A DNA stretch of 64,000 nt from Agromyces sp. H17E-10. Its GTDB lineage: Bacteria; Actinomycetota; Actinomycetes; Actinomycetales; Microbacteriaceae. Shown here one piece after another: positions 34,885-43,077 of the stretch (position 1 is the first letter of the stretch; each line of letters begins with the position of its first letter). The position numbers and the translations under genes are program-made. The DNA is taken from positions 2,232,001 to 2,296,000 of the forward strand of contig NZ_CP095042.1 of NCBI RefSeq assembly GCF_022919715.1, in the 5' to 3' direction. The notes beneath the pieces are model-generated. The model was given only the letters and a program-made list of their open reading frames with translations. It ran no database searches and was not told the DNA's origin.

Positions 34885-35910
34885 ATGACCCTCACCCTCG
34901 GATACAAGGCCAGCGCCGAGCAGTTCGACCCCCGCGAGCTCGTCGAGATCGCCGTCGCGGCCGAAGGACACGGCATGGAGTCGGTGTTCACGAGCGACCA
35001 CTTCCAACCGTGGCGGCACACGGGCGGGCACGCGCCGTTCTCGCTCGCGTGGATGGCCGCGGTCGGCGAGCGCACCTCGACCGTGAAGATCGGTACGAGC
35101 GTGATGACGCCGACGTTCCGCTACAACCCGGCCGTGCTCGCGCAGGCGTTCGCCTCGCTCGGCGTGCTCTACCCCGACCGCATCATCGCGGGCTTCGGCT
35201 CGGGCGAGGCGCTCAACGAGATCGCGACCGGGTTCCAGGGCGCGGGCGAGCAGGAGTGGCCCGAGTTCCGCGAGCGCTACGCGCGGCTGCGCGAGTCGGT
35301 GCGGCTGATGCGCGCCCTCTGGAAGGAGGAGGGCCAGGTCAGCTTCGACGGCGAGTACTACTCGACGCACGACGCCTCGATCTACGACCGACCGGCCGAC
35401 GCGGTGCCGATCTACATCGCGGCCGGCGGCCCGCAGGTCGCGAAGTACGCCGGCCGTGCCGGCGACGGCTTCATCTGCACGTCGGGGAAGGGCGCCGAGC
35501 TCTACGTCGACCAGCTCATGCCCGCCGTGCGCGAGGGGCTGGCCGCCCGCGACGACGGCCGCACCTTCGACGAGTACGACCGCATGATCGAGATCAAGCT
35601 CTCGTACGAGGAGGACCTCGACACGGCGCTCGACAACACCCGGTTCTGGTCGCCGCTCTCGCTCTCCAAGGAGCAGAAGCACGACATCACCGACCCCGTC
35701 GAGATGGAGCGGGCGGCCGACGCGCTGCCGATCGAGCAGATCGCGAAGCGCTGGATCGTCGGCACCGACCCCGACCAGGTCGCCGAGCAGATCGGGCAGT
35801 ACATGGACTGGGGCTTCAACCACCTCGTGTTCCACGCGCCCGGCCACGACCAGCGCCGGTTCCTCGAGTTGTTCGAGCGCGACCTCGCGCCGCGGCTGCG
35901 GGCGCGATAG
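34885..35910 (+). CDS. fgd: F420-dependent glucose-6-phosphate dehydrogenase
   Basis: A 341-residue LLM-class enzyme that oxidises glucose-6-phosphate and reduces F420 to F420H2. It is very close to mycobacterial Fgd1 from memory: [40 protein letters not shown] (with the catalytic His and Trp), [48 protein letters not shown] and [19 protein letters not shown] good GAAGGAG ribosome site lies 8 bases before the ATG. It supplies reduced F420 for the LLM enzymes encoded around it. Confidence 0.94.
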   Translation: MTLTLGYKASAEQFDPRELVEIAVAAEGHGMESVFTSDHFQPWRHTGGHAPFSLAWMAAVGERTSTVKIGTSVMTPTFRYNPAVLAQAFASLGVLYPDRIIAGFGSGEALNEIATGFQGAGEQEWPEFRERYARLRESVRLMRALWKEEGQVSFDGEYYSTHDASIYDRPADAVPIYIAAGGPQVAKYAGRAGDGFICTSGKGAELYVDQLMPAVREGLAARDDGRTFDEYDRMIEIKLSYEEDLDTALDNTRFWSPLSLSKEQKHDITDPVEMERAADALPIEQIAKRWIVGTDPDQVAEQIGQYMDWGFNHLVFHAPGHDQRRFLELFERDLAPRLRAR

Positions 35911-35935
35911 GGGTTCTTCGGACCCCGGCGTCGAC

Positions 35936-36021
35936 GTCGCTCTGGGCTGACCTTCGACACGACACGCGGCCGCTGCGAAGCGCGTCGCGGCGTGGCGACT
36001 TGAATGTCAGCCCAGAGCGAC
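35936..36021. repeat. Long inverted repeat between fgd and DUF6194 gene
   Basis: The 16-base arms GTCGCTCTGGGCTGAC and GTCAGCCCAGAGCGAC are perfect complements, 54 bases apart. The interior is itself partly self-complementary (CACGCGGCCGC against GCGGCGTGG). It could be a terminator for the convergent genes or a small mobile palindrome. Confidence 0.8.
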
Positions 36022-36041
36022 CGGGGCGGTGACGGGCCTGA

Positions 36042-36464
36042 TCAACCCCGGCGGCGCTCCCATCGGCGCTTCGCGGCGGCGTGCGCGTCGCGGAGCAGGT
36101 CGTGCAGCTCGTCGGCCGTGCGCTCGCCCGGCTCGACGACGGCGACCCAGCCGAGGTGGCCGTACGCGGGATGCGGGGCCACGACGTCTCGTCGGGTCGG
36201 GTCGTCGACCTGCTCCTGTCCACGGCGTCCGGCGTCGATGTTGACCCGGAAGACGCCGTCGCCGAGGCCGGCCGGCGGCTCGTCGGGGTAGTCCTTCGTC
36301 ACGATCGTGGCGAACGGCTGGCCCGGCGGGACGACGCCGTCGGGCGCGAAGTAGAAGAACCGGTCGCCCCAGGCGATCTCGGGCGTGCCGTCGCCGGGCT
36401 GCGGGCGGAGCGTGAGCACATCCCCGAGGGACTCGACGTACTCGGTGATCTCATCGATACTCAT
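36042..36464 (-). CDS. DUF6194 family protein
   Basis: A 140-residue soluble protein matching the DUF6194 family from memory: MSIDEITEYVESLGDVL, TPEIAWGDRFFYFAPDG, PFATIVTKDYPDEPPAGL and GVFRVNIDAGRRG. A late block, HPAYGHLGWVAVVEPGERT, resembles MmcQ/YjbR-like phenazine-resistance folds. Function unknown. It is divergent from the MerR-type gene over 37 bp that hold an inverted repeat, so it is a likely target of that regulator. Confidence 0.8.
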   Translation of the reverse strand: MSIDEITEYVESLGDVLTLRPQPGDGTPEIAWGDRFFYFAPDGVVPPGQPFATIVTKDYPDEPPAGLGDGVFRVNIDAGRRGQEQVDDPTRRDVVAPHPAYGHLGWVAVVEPGERTADELHDLLRDAHAAAKRRWERRRG

Positions 36465-36486
36465 ACTTCAAGTGATGCATTGAAGT
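36465..36486. promoter_or_regulatory. Probable MerR operator/divergent promoter
   Basis: ACTTCAA and TTGAAGT are perfect inverted arms around 8 bases. The site covers almost the whole gap between the divergent DUF6194 and merR-like genes. Confidence 0.65.
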
Positions 36487-36501
36487 GCTTGTGGAGGGTT
36501 G

Positions 36502-37197
36502 ATGCGCACCGCTGAGGTCGCCGAGCGAACCGGGTACTCGATCCAGCAGGTGCGCAAGCTCGAGGCGGCGGGGGTGCTGCCGCCCGCGCCGCGGTCCTCG
36601 AGCGCATACCGCGAGTACGACGAGCGGCACGTCGCATTCGCCGTCGCGTACCGCGCGCTGACCGCTGCGATGGGCCCGACCGAAGCGCGCCTCGTCGTGC
36701 TCGACGCCCACCGCGACCGCGCGGCGATGCTCGGCCGGCTCGACGCGGCGCACGCGGGGCTGCATCGCGAGCGCGAGGAGCTGGCGCTCGCACGCCGAGC
36801 GGTGGAGACGATCCGCGATGAGCCGTTCGGCGACATTCGGCTGACCGACGCGATGACCATCGGCGAGCTCGCCGAGGCGCTCGGCCTGCGCACCTCGACG
36901 CTGCGCCACTGGGAGGACGAGCGGCTGCTTTGGCCCCTGCGCGGATCGCACGGTGATCGCATCTACGCCCCCGCCGACGTGCGCGATGCGCGGCTCGTGC
37001 ACCAGCTCCGGCTGGCCGGCTACCGCATCCCGCCGCTGCGGGAGCTCCTGCCGTCGCTCCGCGAGGCGGGCGGTGCCGAGGCGGCGCTCGTCGAGCGCGA
37101 GCAGAGCATCGTCGTGCGCTCGAGCGCGCTGTTCGACGCCACCGTGGCGCTGCAGCGGGCGGTCTCGGTCCGCCGACCGGCAGATGCTTCGGCCTGA
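36502..37197 (+). CDS. MerR-family regulator with two tandem HTH domains
   Basis: A 231-residue regulator containing two MerR-type winged helices in one chain. The first reads MRTAEVAERTGYSIQQVRKL and AYREYDERHVAFAVAYRAL. The second, from about residue 115, reads MTIGELAEALGLRTSTLRHW and RIYAPADVRDARLVHQLRLA. The region between includes a helix (REREELALARRAVETIRD) that resembles the dimerisation coil of normal MerR proteins. Most MerR proteins have one DNA-binding domain and act as dimers. ATG at 36502 has a GGAGGG site 6 bases upstream. Confidence 0.85.
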   Translation: MRTAEVAERTGYSIQQVRKLEAAGVLPPAPRSSSAYREYDERHVAFAVAYRALTAAMGPTEARLVVLDAHRDRAAMLGRLDAAHAGLHREREELALARRAVETIRDEPFGDIRLTDAMTIGELAEALGLRTSTLRHWEDERLLWPLRGSHGDRIYAPADVRDARLVHQLRLAGYRIPPLRELLPSLREAGGAEAALVEREQSIVVRSSALFDATVALQRAVSVRRPADASA

Positions 37198-37209
37198 ACG
37201 TGGAGCCGA

Positions 37210-38445
37210 TCATCGCGGGTGCACGGTGGCGCGCCGTCTTCGGGTGATCGCGGAGGCCGCGAGAACCGCTGCACCGCCCGCGAGCAGCGCGACGCCGGCG
37301 AGGATCGACGTGCCGTCGAACCCGCTTTCCGCGAGCGACCCGCCGGCGGAGCCCGCGCCGCCCGGAGCCGTCGGCAGGGACGGCGGTGCGGAGGGCGTCG
37401 GGGGAGGAGTCGGCGTGGGCGTGGCGGCCGTGAACGTCACGTCGGCCGCCGCGAGCTCGACACCCTGTGCCGAGACGGTGACGTGGCTCGTCCCGAATGG
37501 CACGTCGATCTCGACCTCATCGGACGCTCCCGCCGCCACCTCGACGTCGACGGAGTCGACCGAGCCGTCGGGTGCCGTCGTGATGATCGTGAACACGACG
37601 CTGTCGGCGGCGAGCGTCGACGCGTCCAGCGTGACCACGGCCGTGCCGCCGGTCTCCGTCCCGGCACCCGCGGCGACCGCGGCGGTGGAGTTCTGCTCGG
37701 CCGGGATCTCGAAGTCGAAGGCGAACTCGTCGGTGGTGCCGTTGCGCACGACCAGGTCGTCGGCGAACGAGCGCCCGCCGGCGGCGACCCCGCTCCCGAG
37801 GCCGAGCTGGACGACACCCCAACCGCCGTCGGGGTACTCGGCGGCGAACTCGGCGAGCGTGCAGCGGGCGGACTGGACGCAGAAGCCGCTCGCCGTGTTC
37901 GTCTGCCAGACGAGCGAGTCGGCATCAAGTGCCCACTCCTGCCATTCACCCGCGACGGCGGGCGAGAGCTGGTTCGCTCGCGGCTCGAAGTTGAGCGTCG
38001 TGAATCCGACGAGGCGATCCTGCGGCAGAGGAGCGGACGGGTCGAGCAGTTGATAGCCGACCACCTGGAGTGCGGGAAGGCTGTCGGCCGGGTTCGTCGT
38101 CGTGAACGTGAACGTCGAGAACGAGCCGCCCAGGCCATCCCACGGCATGAAAGTCTCGGCTGGGTTGTCGCTGAATCCGGGCGCGCTGAACACCCGGGCG
38201 CGATCACTCGTCGAGTCGACCCCGAGCTCGAGGCTGCCACGACCCGCCGGCGGACTCGCCGGTCCTTCGACGAATCGCTGCGTCGCCCCCGCCGTCGCAT
38301 CCGGCTGCACCGCCCAGCCCGTGCCCGCGAGTGCGGCCGCATCGTCGAACGCCGTCACCACGATCGGCGGTGAGCCGGGCACCGCGAGCAGCACGCCTGC
38401 GCCGAGTGCAGTCGCACCGACGAAACCCCTGATCATCGACCACAT
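37210..38445 (-). CDS. Secreted surface protein with C-terminal anchor
   Basis: A 411-residue exported protein. The N-terminus FVGATALGAGVLLAVPGSPP is a signal or anchor. The main part is beta-rich and resembles laminin-B/carbohydrate-binding-like modules (FSTFTFTTTNPADSLPALQV, WGVVQLGLGSGVAAGGRSFA). A Thr/Pro linker leads to LAESGFDG, a LAxTG-like sequence, followed by a hydrophobic helix and RRRRA. That layout fits wall anchoring by a sortase, though the motif is not canonical. Function unknown. It converges on the MerR-type gene with 12 bp between stops. Confidence 0.7.
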   Translation of the reverse strand: MWSMIRGFVGATALGAGVLLAVPGSPPIVVTAFDDAAALAGTGWAVQPDATAGATQRFVEGPASPPAGRGSLELGVDSTSDRARVFSAPGFSDNPAETFMPWDGLGGSFSTFTFTTTNPADSLPALQVVGYQLLDPSAPLPQDRLVGFTTLNFEPRANQLSPAVAGEWQEWALDADSLVWQTNTASGFCVQSARCTLAEFAAEYPDGGWGVVQLGLGSGVAAGGRSFADDLVVRNGTTDEFAFDFEIPAEQNSTAAVAAGAGTETGGTAVVTLDASTLAADSVVFTIITTAPDGSVDSVDVEVAAGASDEVEIDVPFGTSHVTVSAQGVELAAADVTFTAATPTPTPPPTPSAPPSLPTAPGGAGSAGGSLAESGFDGTSILAGVALLAGGAAVLAASAITRRRRATVHPR

Positions 38446-38523
38446 GGTTGGCCCCCAAGCCCCTGGTCAGACGTGCCATACCTTACGGCTGGCGCGCAGC
38501 GGCCGCAAGGGTGATGCGAGGGC

Positions 38524-40374
38524 TCACCCCGCCGGTTCGACCACCAGCCCGGTTCCGCCGCCGCGACGCGCGGGTTCGGCGACCGCGGTCATGAGGCCGT
38601 CGTCGCCGACCTCGATCGCTGCGACGGCGCCGATCTCGGCCGAGGTCGTGAACGTGTGACCGTAGGCCGCGAGGGCCGCCTCGTACTCCGCACGGAACGC
38701 CGGCTCGGCCGTCACCGCGGCGGTGTTGCGCTGCGAGGCGCGCGGGGCCGCGACCGCCTCGGGCAGCGTCATGCCGAGGTCGATGCGGTTCATGAGCACC
38801 TGCGCGACCGTCGTGATGATCGTCGAACCGCCGGGCGAGCCGACGACGTAGCGCACATCGCCGTCGTCGAGCACGATGGTCGGCGAGATCGACGAGCGGG
38901 GCCGCTTGCCGGGCTCGACGATGTTCGGGTCGGCCGGGTTCGGCACGAAGCTGAAGTCGGTGAGCTCGTTGTTGAGCAGGAACCCGCGACCCGGCACCGT
39001 CATGCCCGACCCGCCGGTCTGCTCGATCGTGAGCGTGTACGCCACGGCGTTGCCCCAGCGGTCGACGACCGACAGGTGCGTCGTCGAGATGTTCTCGGTG
39101 TCGACCGGGTCGTCGGCCGCGACCGCCTCGCACCCCGCCGCGTCGAGCGGTGCGGGCGCGACGGGCTTCACCGACGCGGCATCCGGATCGATCACGCAGG
39201 CCCTGGCGTCGGCGAAGTCCTGGCTGAGCAGGGTCTCGGTCGGCACGTCGACGAACGCAGGGTCGCCGACGTAGGCATTGCGGTCGGCGAAGGCGTGGGC
39301 GGTGGCCTCGAGGTAGAGGTGCAGCGCCTGCACGGAGTCGGCGCCGGCGAGGTCGTAGTTCTCGAGGATGTTGAGCGACTCGCCCACGGTCGTGCCGCCC
39401 GACGACGACGGCGCCATGCCGTACACGTCGAGGCCACGGTACTCGATGTGGGTCGGCGCCCGCTCGATCACCTCGTAGCCGGCCAGATCGTCGGCGGTCA
39501 GGTAGCCCGGGTAGGCCGGGAGCGTCGCATCGGGCGCCGTGATCGGATGCTGCGCGACCGCGGCCATCTCGTCGGCGATCGGGCCCTCGTAGAAGACGTC
39601 GGTGCCCTGCAGTGCGATCTGGCGCATCGTGCGCGCGAGGTCGAGGTTCTTGAAGACGCTGCCGACCTTCGGGGCGTCACCGCCCGGAAGGAACAGCTCG
39701 GCGGTGTCGGGGAAGGCGGCGAACCGGTCCTTGTTCGAAAGGGTCTGGTCGCGGAACGTCTGATCGACCGTGAACCCCTTCGTCGCCAGCAGGATCGCCG
39801 GCTGCAACGTGTCGCGCAGCGACGCGGTGCCGTACTCGTCGAGCGCAGCCTCCCAGGTGGCGAGCGTGCCGGGGGTGCCGACCGAGAGCCCCGACGACAC
39901 CGCGTCGGCGAAGGCGTACGGCGCGCCCGTCGCGGGATCGATGAACGCGTCGCTCTGCATCGCGGCCGGCGCGGTCTCGCGGCCGTCGATCGTGGTCACC
40001 TCGCCGGTGGCGGCGTCGAAGTAGACGAAGTAGCCGCCGCCGCCGATGCCCGCGCTGTACGGCTCGGTCACGCCGAGGGCCGCCGCGGTCGCGACGGCTG
40101 CGTCGACGGCGTTGCCGCCGTCGCGGAGCACGTCGAGACCGATGGCGCTCGCCGAGGCGTCCACCGACGAGACGGCGCCGCCGAACCCGGTCGAGGTCGA
40201 CGGAGCCGGTGGTGCCGGACGGCCGTTGACGGCGGTGCCCGTCGCCGGGGTGCCTGTTGCCGCGGTGCTTGCTGTTGCCGCTGTCGGCGCGGCGAACGCC
40301 GCGAGCGAGACGGCGGCGGCGATGGCGAGGATGCTGCGGGCGGCCGTGAACCGGCCGCGCTCGACGTTGACCAT
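38524..40374 (-). CDS. ggt: Gamma-glutamyltransferase
   Basis: A 616-residue secreted Ntn-hydrolase that cleaves gamma-glutamyl bonds of glutathione and related compounds. The signal peptide is ARSILAIAAAVSLAAFAAPT. The large-subunit signatures are DVLRDGGNAVDAAVATAAAL and SAGIGGGGYFVYFDA. The autoprocessing site and nucleophile is Thr431 in ENISTTHLSVVD. The small subunit has NNELTDFSF, KRPRSSISPTIV and VVGSPGGSTIITTVAQV. Gamma-glutamyl tails also occur on F420, but no link is shown. A GGGGGG-type ribosome site precedes the ATG at 40374. Confidence 0.93.
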   Translation of the reverse strand: MVNVERGRFTAARSILAIAAAVSLAAFAAPTAATASTAATGTPATGTAVNGRPAPPAPSTSTGFGGAVSSVDASASAIGLDVLRDGGNAVDAAVATAAALGVTEPYSAGIGGGGYFVYFDAATGEVTTIDGRETAPAAMQSDAFIDPATGAPYAFADAVSSGLSVGTPGTLATWEAALDEYGTASLRDTLQPAILLATKGFTVDQTFRDQTLSNKDRFAAFPDTAELFLPGGDAPKVGSVFKNLDLARTMRQIALQGTDVFYEGPIADEMAAVAQHPITAPDATLPAYPGYLTADDLAGYEVIERAPTHIEYRGLDVYGMAPSSSGGTTVGESLNILENYDLAGADSVQALHLYLEATAHAFADRNAYVGDPAFVDVPTETLLSQDFADARACVIDPDAASVKPVAPAPLDAAGCEAVAADDPVDTENISTTHLSVVDRWGNAVAYTLTIEQTGGSGMTVPGRGFLLNNELTDFSFVPNPADPNIVEPGKRPRSSISPTIVLDDGDVRYVVGSPGGSTIITTVAQVLMNRIDLGMTLPEAVAAPRASQRNTAAVTAEPAFRAEYEAALAAYGHTFTTSAEIGAVAAIEVGDDGLMTAVAEPARRGGGTGLVVEPAG

Positions 40375-40465
40375 GGGATACCCCCCGAAGTGGTGACATC
40401 TGCCCGTTGGGGCTCACGCTAGACCCGGGGGCCGCGGGCGGCAACCCCTCTGGAGCCCCGATGCG

Positions 40466-40987
40466 TCAGTGCAGCCCGGGCCGGTTCACGCTCGGCGGGA
40501 TCGCGCAGAAGTCGTAGTAGTAGCGGGTCGGCCGGTCGGGGTCGGTGACGTCGACGATCACCGAAGCTCCCGAGTTCGGCAGCTCGTCGCCCGCGAGCGT
40601 CCACACCGAGTAGTGCCAGACGCCGCGCACCGCATCATCGAGCAGGTGCTGCCCGTCGACGCCGAGCACGACGTCGTCGCCCTCGGCGCCCGGCAGGGTT
40701 CGCGCCCGGAACGGGTCGACGAGGTCGGCCCGGAGCACTGTCTCGTCGACGGCGCCGACGCTACGGCGCACCACGGCGGTGCCGGTGCCGCTGGTGTCGT
40801 CACCGCTGTTGCCGGCCGTGGTCAGGCGTGCGGCGATCGCCGCCGCCAACTCGTCGGCCAGCCGGGTGGATGCCTCGGGGTCGGCACCGTCCACCGCGAC
40901 GAGGCGTCGGCCGCGGCGGGCGTTGTGCAGGAACTCGTCGGCGATCCACTCGATCGTCGGCAGCGGTCCAGCCTGGATCGGAGTCAT
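40466..40987 (-). CDS. Uridine kinase-like protein with degenerate P-loop
   Basis: A 173-residue soluble protein. The N-terminal block RRLVAVDGADPEASTRLADE sits where related P-loop kinases have GxxGxGKS/T but lacks the Lys. The central VDPFRARTLPGAEGDDVVLG and HLLDDAVRGVWHYSVWTL resemble the later part of uridine kinase-like proteins of actinobacteria. It ends with YYYDFCAIPPSVNRPGLH. It may be a non-catalytic relative; function unknown. It lies 10 bp from the end of the ABC ATPase gene upstream on the same strand and may be co-transcribed. Confidence 0.6.
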   Translation of the reverse strand: MTPIQAGPLPTIEWIADEFLHNARRGRRLVAVDGADPEASTRLADELAAAIAARLTTAGNSGDDTSGTGTAVVRRSVGAVDETVLRADLVDPFRARTLPGAEGDDVVLGVDGQHLLDDAVRGVWHYSVWTLAGDELPNSGASVIVDVTDPDRPTRYYYDFCAIPPSVNRPGLH

Positions 40988-40996
40988 GCTCCGAGG

Positions 40997-41872
40997 CTAC
41001 GCCCGCGGGGCACTGCTCGGTACGAGGTGTGGATGTGTGGACTTGTGGACCGGTTCGGCGTGGATCTGTGGAATGGTGGACGGCCTCTGCGAAGGGCCCC
41101 CGCGCGCCGCGACGGCGATGAGCGGTCGACCGGTGATCGGGTGCGCGACGACCTCCGCCCGCACGCCGTAGACCCGCTCGACGAGCTCGGCCGTGAGCAC
41201 CTCGTCGGGGGAGCCGGCGGCGACGACGCGACCGGCGGCGAGCACGATCACGTGATCGGCGTACGCGGCGGCATGCGAGAGATCGTGCAGCGCCGCGACG
41301 ACGGTGAGCCCGTCGCGCGCGAGCCCGGCGAGCAGCTCGAGCGTCGTGAGCTGCGCCGAGAGGTCGAGGTGGTTCGTCGGCTCGTCGACGAGCAGGAGTT
41401 CGGGCTCTTGCGCGAGGGCGCGCGCGAGCACGACCCGCTGGCGCTCGCCGCCCGACAGCTCGGCCACCGGGCGGCGCGCGAAGGCCGCAGCGCCGACGGC
41501 CTCGAGCGCCCGCGCCGCGATCTCGCGATCGGCAGGTCCCGTGGCCGCGAAGGCGCCGAGGTGCGGGGTGCGTCCGAGCAGCACGGATGCCTCGACGGCG
41601 AGTTGCGCGTCGACCTCGCCCTGTTGCTCTGCGAGGGCCACCAGTCGGGCGCGCTCGCGGCGTCGCATCCCGGGCAGTGAACGCCCGTCGAGGGCGAGCT
41701 CGCCGGCCGAGGCGCGCTCGACGGCCGCGACGAGGTGCAGCAGCGTCGACTTGCCCGCGCCGTTCGGGCCGACGAGCGCGGTCAGCGCGCCGCCCGGCAC
41801 GGTCGCGTCGACGCCGTCGATGATCGTGCGCCCGGCGCGGTCGAAGCGCACGCGCGAGAGGTCGAGGCTCAT
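40997..41872 (-). CDS. ABC transporter ATPase (FecE/BtuD type; proposed F420-0 importer)
   Basis: A 291-residue ATPase. Walker A is LVGPNGAGKSTLLH, the signature ELSGGERQRVVLARAL, Walker B LLLVDEPTNHLD, and the H-loop ALHDLSHAA. It is coupled to the permease by ATGA overlap (41869-41872), and with the binding protein forms a three-gene importer. The class normally carries iron complexes, haem or cobalamin. The binding protein resembles the family proposed to import F420-0 in actinobacteria (TIGR03868/03869/03873, named from memory), which fits the F420 genes nearby. The last 30 residues look non-conserved. Confidence 0.88.
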   Translation of the reverse strand: MSLDLSRVRFDRAGRTIIDGVDATVPGGALTALVGPNGAGKSTLLHLVAAVERASAGELALDGRSLPGMRRRERARLVALAEQQGEVDAQLAVEASVLLGRTPHLGAFAATGPADREIAARALEAVGAAAFARRPVAELSGGERQRVVLARALAQEPELLLVDEPTNHLDLSAQLTTLELLAGLARDGLTVVAALHDLSHAAAYADHVIVLAAGRVVAAGSPDEVLTAELVERVYGVRAEVVAHPITGRPLIAVAARGGPSQRPSTIPQIHAEPVHKSTHPHLVPSSAPRA

Positions 41873-43077
41873 GACGCGCTCCTTCTGCGCAGCAGCAGCC
41901 AGGCGAACACCGGGCCGCCGATGAGGGCGGTGAGGATGCCGACCGGCAACTCGCGCGGATCGAACAGGGTGCGCGCGCCGGTGTCGGCCCACACGAGGAA
42001 GATCGCGCCGGCGAGCGCCGACAACGGCAGCAGCGCGCGGTGGCCGGGGCCGACGATGAGTCGCACGGCGTGCGGCAGGATGAGGCCGACGAAGCCGATC
42101 GCTCCGCTCACGGCGACCAGTGCGCCCGTCAGCAGCGCCGTGCCGCCGAGCAGGAGCACGCGGCTGCGGCCGACGTCGATGCCGAGGGCGGCGGCGCCCG
42201 TCTCGCCGACCGCGAAGGCGTCGAGCGTGCGGGCGCTCGCGATGAGCGGCAGGCCGACGACGACGAGTGCGATGCCGGCGATCGCGAACGAGGTCCAGTC
42301 GGTGCCCGAGAGCGACCCGAGCAGCCAGTTGAGGATCTCGCGGTAGCTGTCGTTCGTCGCGCTCCAGAAGATGACGAGGCTCGTGATCGCACCGAACACG
42401 CTCGTCACGGCGACGCCCGCGAGCACGGTCGCCGTCGGTGAGAGTCGTGCCCCGCCCGATCCGGCGCCACCGCCCGCCCGGCCCGCGCCGAGCGCGAGCC
42501 CGAGCGTCGCGAGCAGGGCGACGATCGCGCCGGCGAAGGCCGCGACCGGCAGCATGAGCGACCAGCCGAGCACCAGCACCACGACCGCGCCGACCGACGC
42601 ACCCGACGACAGGCCGAGCAGGTAGGGGTCGGCGAGCGGGTTGCGGGTGATCGCCTGCATGACGGCGCCGCAGAGGGCGAGTCCGGCGCCGACCGCGGCA
42701 GCCGTGAGCACGCGGGGCATGCGCAGTTGCCAGACGATGCCGTCGCGCAGCGGCGAGAGCGTCGACTCGCCGAATCCGAGGTGGGCGCCGACGCTCGCGA
42801 GCACGTCGGCGGGCGAGAGGGCCGCAGGGCCGATCGTGACGGCGACGACCATCGAGACGAGGAGCAGCACGGCGAGGCCGATGCCCCAGAGGAGGGGGCG
42901 GGCGGAGCGGGAGCGGGTTGAGGAGGAGCGGAGCGACGTCTCGAAACCCTCGGGGGCAGGGTTTCGAGACGCGTCCTCCTGCGTCGGGCGCTCCTCAACC
43001 CGCGGGCGGGGTTCGAGCCCGCGGTTTCGAGACGCGTCCTCCTGCGTCGGGCGCTCCTCAACCCGCGAGTCCGACAT
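41869..43077 (-). CDS. ABC transporter permease (FecCD type; proposed F420-0 importer)
   Basis: A 402-residue permease with about ten helices, starting at LLWGIGLAVLLLVSMVVAV. Family blocks are LRMPRVLTAAAVGAGLALCG, ITRNPLADPYLLGLSSGASV, GFVGLILPHAVRLIVGPGHR and RELPVGILTALIGGPVF. Odd feature: residues 5-55 are encoded by three palindromic elements (two of them identical 41-bp copies), giving the repeated peptide RVEERPTQEDASRN and then GFETSLRSSSTRSRS. Family members normally start just before the first helix. The start shares a base with the stop of the binding-protein gene (TGATG). Confidence 0.9.
   Translation of the reverse strand: MSDSRVEERPTQEDASRNRGLEPRPRVEERPTQEDASRNPAPEGFETSLRSSSTRSRSARPLLWGIGLAVLLLVSMVVAVTIGPAALSPADVLASVGAHLGFGESTLSPLRDGIVWQLRMPRVLTAAAVGAGLALCGAVMQAITRNPLADPYLLGLSSGASVGAVVVLVLGWSLMLPVAAFAGAIVALLATLGLALGAGRAGGGAGSGGARLSPTATVLAGVAVTSVFGAITSLVIFWSATNDSYREILNWLLGSLSGTDWTSFAIAGIALVVVGLPLIASARTLDAFAVGETGAAALGIDVGRSRVLLLGGTALLTGALVAVSGAIGFVGLILPHAVRLIVGPGHRALLPLSALAGAIFLVWADTGARTLFDPRELPVGILTALIGGPVFAWLLLRRRSAS
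42916..43063. repeat. Three palindromic elements inside the permease 5' end
   Basis: Copies lie at 42916-42948 (reverse orientation), 42960-43000 and 43023-43063. The last two are identical 41-bp sequences, GGTTTCGAGACGCGTCCTCC to GCTCCTCAACC, 63 bp apart and hence in the same frame. All three are read through as protein. Confidence 0.88.

Noticed and set aside
42960..43063. Direct repeats considered as a CRISPR array
   Set aside because: Only two identical units exist, they are inside a coding region, belong to the dispersed element family, and no cas genes are nearby.
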